A stretch of DNA of 25,188 nucleotides from Perkinsus olseni. Its lineage: Eukaryota > Perkinsozoa > Perkinsida > Perkinsidae. The stretch's first letter is position 1; each line of letters starts with the position of its first letter. The DNA is taken from assembly GCA_013115135.1 (NCBI GenBank), contig JABANP010000645.1, positions 1 through 25,188 of the forward strand, given 5' to 3'. Shown here piece by piece: positions 17,508 to 25,188 of this stretch. A program made the position numbers and the translations under genes. The notes below the pieces were generated by a model, which worked only from the letters and a program-made list of their open reading frames with translations, was not told where the DNA came from and did no database searches.

Positions 17508-19906
17508 CTAGGACAGCTCGGATGGGGGTTCTTCATCGGAACTGTCGGCTTCGCAGCCGGCGTCCTCGTCCAGGTGCGTGGCTACTCTCGTCCTGCCCGC
17601 TTCGTCCCAAGCTAGTCCCCAATTGTACGCAACCATGCAATCAACTAACCGAGAGCTGAATAGGGAGCTGTCAGGGTTGACTCGAAACCTCAAATCCCAA
17701 ATCCTCTGAAGGCGGGCGTGCAAGGATTCACCTGACTGCTCGGAAGACAGGCCTAGCCCCGCAGAGGGTTCGGCTTCATAGGTCTTTAGATATTCACATA
17801 CGTGGTCACATAGTATGTGGACTTTCAGAGTCCAAGACAGATCAGTTGCCTCCCAGGCGACACGGAATCCTTCGACAGCTTGTTCCCAACCCTCTTCCCT
17901 GTGCAGCCCAAAGCACGCATCCTTGACGACCTTCAAACTTTTTAAGAGCCTGTACTTTCAATCCTATCTGGCGGCGACGTCGGAAGGGGACCTTATTCTC
18001 AGCAACGGCATCGAGAAGCCGAGAGCACTCGTTGCCCTCCAAATCTCCGTTGAAGTAGGTCGACCTTTTTGATACCAAGCCTGACCAGCACATCTTTTTG
18101 CTTCAAAGAGAACGCGTCGTCGGAGTCCAGGTCGCAGACCTCCTTGAAGACCTTGTTGGTTATACCCAGCAGCAGATGCAGGGGTGCCAGCGTCAGTACT
18201 TCCATGGGCGAATCCCTCCACTGTACGCACGGCTCATGAATCACGTTGTGGCAGTGTTGAGACAGGTCATGCTCATGAACCTCCCATGTTCGGGCTGCTG
18301 ACGCCTGCCCAGTACAAGAGGAGCCTTTCGACCACAGGCAGAAAGGGCATGGATACTTGCAGGAAGCCGACTGGATACCAACCACCATTGCCGCAACCTT
18401 GAGGTCACATGCTACCTGCTTAGACATCCCCATGGAAAACAGTGACTTAATGGAGGGATAACGAAACAGCTCTCGCAGGTTGTGCTGAGTCTCCAGAGCC
18501 TGACCCAACCCGATAACGAAGTTCTTGAGGACGCTATTGGGGCTGGGCAGATAGGGACAGCCGCTTTCAATCGTCACGATGTTCACTGAGAGCTTGAGGA
18601 ACTGCCGCCCACCGTCGAACTGGAACTTCAAACGACTGACGCGATCAGCATCGCCGTCAGTCACAACGTCCAAGAGTGCGCCGACATCTACACACAGGCC
18701 AAACGGTATAGGGGAAGGAGGAGATTGTCGTTCAGTCTCCAAGTTAAGGCTCTCGCTCACGAATAGAGGGCCGAACACATCCCACTTCTCATTCCGGCAG
18801 CTCTCAAGCCCACCATTGGGGAACCTGATGCCCTCGCGACCGAGTATTGAGCACAGACGGCGAGCACTGTTCTTCCCAAGGCCGAGATGTCCGAGCCTGA
18901 GTAGGTCCCTTGCAGTCTCGATAGATATGCAGACACCTTGAGAAGCCTCATCATACCTCGAGGGAGTTAAACCCAGATACTCGTGACCATTCAGCTTGAC
19001 ACCGGTCCGGACAGGAGTAGTGGAACTCGACGAACCGCCATGACCAGTCGTAGTGAAGACATCCCTCAGGTGGTCCCGCATAAGCCTTTGGGTGAAGCCC
19101 CTGGCTTCAACGCGCTCAGCGAAAGCTCGCCCAGCCGCTGCAGCTTGAGAGGGCTTCTTCAAAACCCTATTACAGAGAGCGTCATCGTGATCCGCCACGG
19201 GTTGCGCACACTTGCTGCAAATAGGCTTGGGCGGCGACTGCTCCAGAGGACGGCCAGCTTTACGAGCATTGGAGCGTCTCGCCTGTATCTCGTTCGATAC
19301 GCGATTAGAGACAATACCGCATACCTTACAGGGGGCCTCCTTGGAGCACGCATCCCTGCGCGTAGAGACTCCATCCGCATCCATCTGGAGAGAGGCGACA
19401 TAGCATCTCTGTTCCCGGTTCCATGTGTCATATGTCGAAGGATCAGACACGAAGCGGGTTAAGCGACGCGTGCAACCGTTGCATAAGATCTTCGGCAGAG
19501 TCAAATTGGTGATCTCACGCTTGAAGTCTATGTCGTAGAACTGCGAGGCTCTGGTGCAAGTAGTATCACCCGGAGAACGGGCCGGCTTGCCCTTTGCCGC
19601 TACCACCCTCTTGTAACAGAAGCGGCAAACTCGGTAAAGATTACCCACGTGACGTGGATCAGCAGTAGTGGCAACCTCTTTGGGAATCTCGAGAACCATG
19701 TCCACAACCTCTATGAAGATATCAAGAAGTCCTAGCCAGGTTTTGTTCAGTTTTGTGGATGTGCTGAAGCACTCATGTTCTGAGGGCCTCAGACTGAGGC
19801 TAGCGGTCGGTGTGTGAGGCTCCGGGAGGGACGAGATGTTGATCAAACGGCCCGCGAATGACAGCGTTTCCACTTGAAAATTGGCCTTTACTTTTCTATA
19901 CTGCAT
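17508..19906 (-). CDS. RAG1-like DDE transposase, frame broken twice
   Basis: Starts ATG at 19906. A 635-codon frame ends at 17999, but similarity continues in the +1 frame from about 18066 and again in the next frame from about 17939 to TAG at 17508-17510. N-terminal zinc-type pairs are C94-C97, C142-C145, C193-C196 and C230-C233, with the order and spacing flavour of the RAG1 N-terminal region. Catalytic candidates are D431 (FDGG) and D501 (ACDLK), then C520-x2-C523, 19 residues after D501 as between D708 and C727 of mouse RAG1. A Leu-His pair (576-577) precedes an N-x3-F motif, as in RAG1. In the last segment, H-x4-H (about 17805-17817) precedes SSEQSGES, whose first Glu is 21 residues after the second His; RAG1 has H937, H942, E962. 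The protein would cut and join the element's ends in the nucleus. Both breaks fall in A5 runs, so they may be real mutations or sequencing errors. Chapaev is preferred over Transib because of the N-terminus and 4-bp duplication. Confidence 0.82.
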
Positions 19907-19973
19907 GGCAGAGCTTTAAACACTCAGTATGTAGCTCAGTTGCCGAGTATCGGCCCAGGAAAGGACCATTTAG

Positions 19974-20182
19974 AGAAATGTTCGTACCCGGATTCGAACC
20001 CGCGACGCCCTTCTGCGCGTGAGAAATAGCGCGCAAAAAGGAAGTGCGATATTTTTTGATTTCCATACCCTTAGACGCTCCAATGAGTATTTTATTGCTC
20101 GGGAGAACGTATAGTATGAGAATGTACTGCCAAAAATCTGGTGCAATATTTCCCTCCTCAGCCCCACCCCCGGCCACCTGTG
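19974..20182. repeat. Right terminal inverted repeat
   Basis: 209 bp, reverse complement of the left repeat apart from one base in a C run (CCC against CCCC). Confidence 0.92.
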
Positions 20183-21166
20183 TACCATCAGGCGCCCACA
20201 GCTAAAAATGATATCCTCCCCGGTCATTACCGCCTCCCTCATCCTCAGAATCATATACTAATATCTCTCCTGAAGTGCCGACCGGATCTGAATGACCACC
20301 CGATATACCTCGCTGCATTAAAATGCCCTTACCGCGGTTCGAACCTGCGCATGTCTCGGCTGTTACTGGCCTGGATTTCTGACTGACTTCTAGTGCATTG
20401 CGAAGCTGACCACCAAAACAAATTATAAACTCGCGTTGTTGTCGCCGTTGAGCCTTCGAACTTTGGAGAATCTCCCATCATCGCAAATTTGACAGCCCAT
20501 GGGAAACGAACGAGCGTTCATCACCATCTCCCCTCTCAAAATTCAAAATCGATCACGCAATCGATTGTTACACAAGAACTACAGATGGACTTGATCGACA
20601 TCACCACCGACTACCACAACTTTCCCAAATCATCGCTCTAATATTACTACCTCCTCACAGTTCCCTTCCAACTGTTTCACCCTTTTCGCCATTTCCTCCT
20701 TTTCCCTTTCATACCACTCCTTCTGCGAATTCAATGCTGCATTAACATGCTCAACTCGAATCAACTTCCCGTTTAACTGAATACCATAAGTTCCACAAAT
20801 CCCCGGGCCTTGAAAAGATGGTGAACAACAAGCGAGCCATTGCCAATTTTAACCACCCTCATGACGACAACAACGGCCGGTCTCTGCTTCGATCGCACCG
20901 GTTAATTTTACTCCAGGGCCAGGAAAATAAAAACAACTGTTTTCACGACCAAATCAATTGCACATTCTTATTGGTCCGAGTTCGGCAAAGTGATTCGTCG
21001 TTTCATTCCGAGCACGAGAGTCTCCTTAGGTGACCGATAAAGTTAACATCAGTGAAAGCGCGTCTATCGTAGAAATCTCTCAACGAAAAAAAATTTACCA
21101 TTTTTGCCACAAAATGTGATTGAGATTTTTCCGAAAAAATGGTGGCTAATGAACCCATCGACTTAC
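20183..21166. other. Non-coding interval with a tRNA-like fragment
   Basis: On the minus strand, about 20320-20395, a tRNA-like stretch has GGTTCGAACC and ends GGGCATTTT. Otherwise no supported feature; likely intron in the proposed gene. Confidence 0.4.
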
Positions 21167-21336
21167 CAGGCGTTCGCTCATCTCCTCTACATCGCCTACA
21201 ACCTGAGAAGGAAGTTGAAGCTGGTTAGCAGCAGAATAAAAGATTCTCCTCACTTTCTGAGACTGATGGCCTTCATAAATCGTGGTAAGACTACCATCAA
21301 ACGACATCAGATGGTCCTCGAGGTCGTGAGTCAATT
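21167..21336 (-). CDS. Candidate exon 5 of the core model
   Basis: Acceptor GGTATCCAG, consensus donor CTG|GTAAGT. Open over 170 nt: a Glu codon completed from exon 4, then LTHDLEDHLMSFDG through VVGDVEEMSERL. A 51-nt stretch inside it (21203-21253) begins GTGAGG, contains CTAAC and ends TTCCTTCTCAG, so it could be a small in-frame intron. Confidence 0.5.
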
Positions 21337-22360
21337 CTGGATACCTAAACCGTCACTGCGCCACAAAATTCCACACTCAAAAACGAACAGGTCTTCAGCA
21401 GACCTCTCTGGAGTTCAAGATTGTTTTTCCACCCTATATTAGATCCTGGCACTCCCAGGCGTACCCGGGCTGGGAGCGCTCCCAGAATTCAGGACAGGGA
21501 GTCTATCAGACAGCCTCAATGCTCTACACTCGAAAACTGAGACTGAGGCACTCAACATGCGTCCCGTGAGTTCCGAAAAAGCTTCCACAAAAATATTTTG
21601 AGCGTAGAATTCATTCTTGAAAAAGCGATTCGAGATACGGGAGAGGTCTATTGAACGCCTCCAAAGGGTTCATCTCGTGAAAAAGAATGAGGAAAAACCA
21701 GATTCCGCCTTCGAAAAATCATATTATTTTTCCGAGCGTGAGTGCGTCTTTCACACGATCGGAGGAAGCAAAATATTGATAATTATCGACCATCGAAACC
21801 GAGATCGACCGATGGCCAAATGCCTCTGCCCGGATTCGAACCCACGCCCTTCCGCTTACTCCTGGACACACCGCCCTTGTAAGCAGTCGAGCACATGCAA
21901 ACCCTTCAACAGGGCCGAATTGAGCATTATTATACCCAGGGAGACGCTGTCCTTCGATTCTGATGAAAAAAAACCGGAAAAAACGAAAAAATCTCCCCGG
22001 AAAAATAATTTCTGGGCTTTTTCCGGTACATAATCCGTTAAAGAGATTCATTTACCGAGCCGGATATCCTGTGGAAGAGGAATCGATTGAAGCCCCGATC
22101 GTTCTGCTTTTTATCATTCCAAGATTCGACTCATTCCGGGGGCACTACACCGACCGAACACGACGTTGTACTCCGTCGGGCGAGAAATCGCGCAAGAGGG
22201 AAAAATCACACATTAACTACTAGAACGGTTTTTCGGCATGGAGAATATTCCCGCGAAATTTTCCTTCTACCCAGAATTAACAATCAGTGCTGGCAGAACT
22301 TGTCAATTTCCGGTTAACAGGTTTCTTGCAAAGTTGCGCCACGCCAGTAATTGTTATCAC
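21337..22360. other. Proposed 1,024-nt intron with a tRNA-like element
   Basis: Minus strand around 21820-21915: GGGTTCGAATCCGGGCAGAGGCATTT is visible (given here in parts: GGGTTCGAATCC, then GGCATTT), a tRNA-derived 3' end. A 16-bp perfect palindrome is at 21470-21485. Confidence 0.45.
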
Positions 22361-22442
22361 CTTCCCGCGTCTCCCCAGCTTCAACCAAAGATTCTCTCTT
22401 CCCTTCATTTAATTTACTGTACTCCACATAAACTTCCGATAC
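22361..22442 (-). CDS. Candidate exon 4 of the core model
   Basis: Acceptor GCTTGTTGTTGCAG, donor GGGAAG|GTGATA (the same donor hexamer as exon 2). Phase 0 in; 27 codons starting VSEVYVEYSKLNEG, plus one base. A possible extra exon upstream is described under rejected items. Confidence 0.45.
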
Positions 22443-22784
22443 CTGCAACAACAAGCAACCGAAAACTGGCGACTGGGACGTTGACCGCGAGGATGGAGGA
22501 AGATACAGAAGAAGTCGGTCGATGCCTTAGAGCAGGAAGACGCGATGGATAAGTCATGTATTGCTCGTTATTAAGGACAGTTTCAATCGAACCTCCAAAA
22601 ACAAACGTGACGCGCCTTTCCTCGTCGAAAACCCACTGGAAAGTATTTTAATATATACCACACCTTCATCTGTTACAAAGCCGGCGATATAATAATAATA
22701 CCGTGAAATAATCTTCGGGCCACTAGCCACTATTAAGCGCATAATATTAATAATAATACTCTATGCAAATCATCCCGTTCTTAC

Positions 22785-22891
22785 CAGCTTCAACCCCATC
22801 GACACGTGATGGCGCATCGTCTGGCAGGCCAAAGCCGCGTGACGAGCAATCGACTCCTCAACTGCTCCCAATGGGCTGTGCTCCGGCTCAC
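22785..22891 (-). CDS. Candidate exon 3 of the core model
   Basis: Acceptor TTGATTTTAG, donor AAGCTG|GTAAGA. Two bases complete the split codon, then 35 codons starting EPEHSPLGAVEES. The two other frames contain stops. Confidence 0.5.
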
Positions 22892-22967
22892 CTAAAATCA
22901 ACCAAGTTCACAGGAGCTCGAGAAGACGCCAAGATTCTTCTTCGGTACAGAGCGTGAACAGTATCAC

Positions 22968-23009
22968 CTTCCTTTGTGACGAGGACCTCTGCTCGAGTTT
23001 CCGAGTCAG
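22968..23009 (-). CDS. Candidate exon 2 of the core model
   Basis: Strong acceptor TTTTCTCTCTTAG, donor GGAAG|GTGATA. 42 nt. Completes a split Ala codon, then DSETRAEVLVTKE, leaving one base that forms a Gly codon with the next exon. Confidence 0.45.
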
Positions 23010-23202
23010 CTAAGAGAGAAAACGGTCGACAGACACACTCAGCAACTTCGCTGAACCCTTCCCCGAGGCCAGCAAAAATGTTTTTACAACAATCGGAACT
23101 CCAATTTTAAAGATAAGTAACTTGAGAAGCGCTGCTCAGTGCCCGGCGCCCACCATTTCTTAGGAAAATCATTTCCAACCATTTTTTCTATTAACCTCAT
23201 AC

Positions 23203-23263
23203 CAAAATTTCCGCAGTTCGGCGAGAAGCCGGGGCTTTCGCCGGTCTCTCCCCGGCTGATTTC
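23203..23263 (-). CDS. Candidate exon 1 of the core model
   Basis: Acceptor TTGCCAG, donor TTTTG|GTATGAGG. Phase 0 in, 20 codons plus one base out. Begins EISRGETGE. A second frame is also open here, which lowers confidence. Confidence 0.4.
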
Positions 23264-24629
23264 CTGGCAAGCTAGTTCCACACGTCATCATGGCATTAGA
23301 ATATCCAATAATTTGGTATCGAATTAAATCATCTGCTCTAGAGTGATCAAAAGGAATTTTTCCTACTTTTGCGTGGACTGCTCTTCAAGAGCTGCATCGT
23401 CAAAGACCCGACGCATTTTTCGGAAAATGGAATCACACATGGTTCAAAAACCCGCACCTGGAGTAGTTAGTTTCATACCAAATGTTCCACGAATCATGAC
23501 GATAAGTTTGAATCCACAAGAAGTTTGGTAGGAGGTGAGTTCCTTCCTTCGATAATCCTCGTCTGCTCCGTGTTGATGTATACAGACAGGAATGCAAGAG
23601 AGCGATGAAGTAATTTTCCCGAAAATTTCATTGCTATTTTCCATTTTTTTCATCAGATCTTCCCACAGTTGGTGGGCCAAGGTAGAGACAGGTAACAACA
23701 CGATTTGGTTTTTATCCGTAGCAATACAAGTTTGGAAACCGCAATCAAGCGTCGACCTATTCTAAATAATCCTTGAGTAAATGAAAGATTCCCTTACTAG
23801 TATCTTCGCCAAAAGCTGTAATTTATATATCGCTGATCGTATCTTGCTTCGATGAGAAGCTACTCGATGATGCGAAGGAAATAGGGTAAAGATTAAACTC
23901 CAGACGGCAAAACTTGGGCGTTGCGTTCTGAATGAGTGAGTCCCTACCAACGCCGCCATTACGATTCCTGTCGGTGAGAGCTCGACATTGGTCGAGGGTG
24001 TCCACCTGGAGTTCCTCATCATCACCTTCTATGCGGCCCATGAACAGATGAATTTAATAAAAAGTCACTGTGCAGGCCGCGTGAAAGAGCCACTGAGACG
24101 ACATCCTGAGAATCTTGGGCTGATCTTAGATGGTTACAATGGGGCAATCCTGAGAGTCTTGGGTTAATCTAAACTGATTTCCATGAAGCTCCAAGCCCGT
24201 CGAATACACTCCAGAAGATTCCAACCGATTCTCGCTCTGTCATAAACACAACTTCCCCGAGGGAATGGTAGAAGCGAAGATGTTGAAATGAGAGTGGCGG
24301 TTGGCGCCGAGTCTCTGTTCTAAATAGACGAATGTCCTGACGACGCGAATGTCACTTTAACAGGCTCTGTTCACGCCACAGCCCTGTGCGCATGACGGCA
24401 GCAAGTGAGAAAATAAATAGTAGCTTTTAGCCTTGTAAGAGACCACATCATCACCTCCAAGTGTACTGTCCAGTTTTCGGCAGCAGAAGGAGCGAAAAAT
24501 GAAGAAAAATAAGTCATGTATTCCATCCTCGTAATGAACACCTTGTACCAAGCGAGCGTATCGTCCAGATCCGTCTCCTGCAGCTTGTTCTCACGACAGC
24601 AGCAGCAAGGGTAGAATACGAGAGGTTCA
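23264..24629. other. Interval upstream of the core exons
   Basis: No exon joins exon 1 with confidence. Possible coding starts on the minus strand are ATG at 23441 (MCDSIFRKMRR, open 25 codons) and ATG at 24041 (MGRIEGDDEELQVD). 24103-24175 holds two imperfect copies of a 28-nt sequence (ATCCTGAGARTCTTGGG). Nothing else supported. Confidence 0.3.
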
Positions 24630-25103
24630 TCAGTATCTTCTAACCTCGTGAAATACTGCCTTCTCGCTGAGCAACGTACTGTCTAGGTCATGTTCGCGCA
24701 CAAACATGTTTTCGAGATCCCGAGACTGCAGACGTTTACCGCAGGCCACGTTAATGTCACCTCTGAATCTGCGCAACCTGTCTCTGTCGACGACGCTAAC
24801 CGAGTTGCGAGGGAAATCAAAGGACTTGACGGGACCATCAAGAGAGAAATAATCCCTCAGTTCCATCGAGACAGAATGACCGGACTCATCTTGATGAGCA
24901 CACTGAACCGTCATGGCGACGAAGTCAACCCCTCTACCATAAAACATAGTGTATTCGACCTCGAACTGTGGCTCAGTGTGACGGTAAGTGACGTACTCGG
25001 CCTCGAACCGTGGTAGGAGCAGAGTCCAAAGAAACGTCGTGAGAATGATGAGCATTTCACACAAAAGTATTTCTGAGAAAACGCTTCGGAACGAGCCAAG
25101 CAT
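24630..25103 (-). CDS. Unidentified protein or exon with N-terminal hydrophobic segment
   Basis: Open for 157 codons from ATG 25103 to a TGA at 24630-24632. An internal ATG starts MLIILTTFLWTLLLP, a likely signal peptide or membrane anchor. A repeat FEAEYVTY/FEVEYTMF follows, then an acidic-basic mixed C-terminus. Not recognised. Codon use looks moderately coding, and the DNA after the stop resembles the end of the frame, so this may be one of several duplicated exons. The 5' part may lie outside the window. Confidence 0.35.
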   Translation of the reverse strand: MLGSFRSVFSEILLCEMLIILTTFLWTLLLPRFEAEYVTYRHTEPQFEVEYTMFYGRGVDFVAMTVQCAHQDESGHSVSMELRDYFSLDGPVKSFDFPRNSVSVVDRDRLRRFRGDINVACGKRLQSRDLENMFVREHDLDSTLLSEKAVFHEVRRY

Positions 25104-25188
25104 CTCATGCGACCACAATGACCTTAGTAAATCTCACGCCAGCCAGTCTTGTGCACGCGTGCACTGATTGCGCATGCGTGCAGAATAT

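Larger units (their letters stand above)
17197..20182 (-). mobile_element. Chapaev-type (RAG1-related) DNA transposon
   Basis: 2,986 bp between two inverted repeats of 210 and 209 bp that begin CACAGGTGGCCGG and differ only by one C in a C run. TACC stands directly outside each end (17193-17196 and 20183-20186), a 4-bp target duplication. The single gene inside runs on the minus strand. CAC termini and a 4-bp duplication are known for Chapaev elements; Transib elements make 5-bp duplications. Near-identical ends mean recent movement. Confidence 0.85.
14189..23263 (-). other. Putative multi-exon host gene, unidentified
   Basis: Gene-level entry for the minus-strand exons below. The core model is five exons (23203-23263, 22968-23009, 22785-22891, 22361-22442, 21167-21336). 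They total 462 nt, 154 codons, with open frame and matching phase at all four junctions. Introns are 193, 76, 342 and 1024 nt. The joined product is acidic and not recognised. Three further minus-strand candidates at lower coordinates (15877-16085, 14883-14924, 14189-14377) are in phase with one another but not joined to the core. In this model the transposon at 17197-20182 lies in the intron after 21167, in the same orientation as the gene. The first exon and promoter were not located. Confidence 0.4.

Noticed and set aside
19920..19950. A-box-like TGTAGCTCAGTTG near the transposon's right repeat
   Set aside because: No matching B box on the same strand at tRNA distance and no cloverleaf.
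17197..20182. Two SINEs in opposite orientation flanking a gene instead of a transposon
   Set aside because: The repeats end exactly at matching CACAGG termini with TACC on both outer sides, and the gene between them encodes a transposase.
17197..20182. Assignment to Transib
   Set aside because: Transib makes 5-bp duplications; only 4 bp match here, and the CxxC-rich N-terminus fits Chapaev better. Kept as second choice.
22056..22068. 13-nt micro-exon between CCTCTTCCACAG and GTAAATG
   Set aside because: Its phase does not fit exon 5, whereas exon 4 joins exon 5 directly in phase.
22443..22635. Extra exon between exons 3 and 4 (open 64 codons, WVFDEERRVTF start)
   Set aside because: Acceptor and frame are good, but the only natural 3' limit coincides with the exon 4 acceptor and the donors inside are weak; skipping it keeps the phase.

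Overview
This is eukaryotic DNA, most likely from an invertebrate animal. Candidate exons are bounded by spliceosomal GT..AG signals. There are tRNA genes with internal promoter boxes, an LTR retrotransposon and a RAG1-related cut-and-paste DNA transposon. No prokaryotic operon, Shine-Dalgarno or sigma-promoter structure was seen. The species cannot be named from sequence alone.

Layout. (1) Positions 1-5841 hold a nearly complete LTR retrotransposon of the Ty3/gypsy gene order (gag zinc knuckle, protease, RT, RNase H, integrase) in one uninterrupted 1,779-codon frame. The window starts about 22 nt inside the 5' LTR. The 184 nt of 5' LTR present match the 3' LTR exactly, so the insertion is young. 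Unusually, the gag start codon lies inside the LTR and the frame runs through the primer-binding site. (2) Positions 5842-6458 are a short GC-rich flank with open but unidentified minus-strand frames. (3) Positions 6459-13135 are a tandem array with a unit of 1,312-1,326 bp. Each full unit carries tRNA-Arg(TCT), tRNA-His(GTG) and tRNA-Arg(CCG), plus a decayed second copy of each Arg gene. (4) Positions 13136-25188 are AT-richer host DNA. Short minus-strand exons with matching phases (at least 23263 down to 21167, perhaps on to 14189) suggest an unidentified multi-exon gene. Several tRNA-3'-end-like fragments and perfect hairpins are scattered in the intervals. (5) Within that region, 17197-20182 is a 2,986-bp DNA transposon with about 210-bp, almost identical terminal inverted repeats that start CACAGG, a 4-bp target duplication (TACC), and one minus-strand transposase. 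The transposase has the D, D, C-x2-C, H-x4-H, E pattern of the RAG1/Transib/CMC group and an N-terminal set of CxxC pairs resembling the RAG1 N-terminal zinc region. This fits the Chapaev (N-RAG-TP) type. Two single-base frameshifts, both in runs of five A, interrupt the frame.

Together: two young mobile elements, one copy-and-paste and one cut-and-paste, surround or sit in host sequence; the tRNA array is a separately evolving local amplification. The transposon, if the gene model holds, sits in a large intron in the same orientation as the gene.
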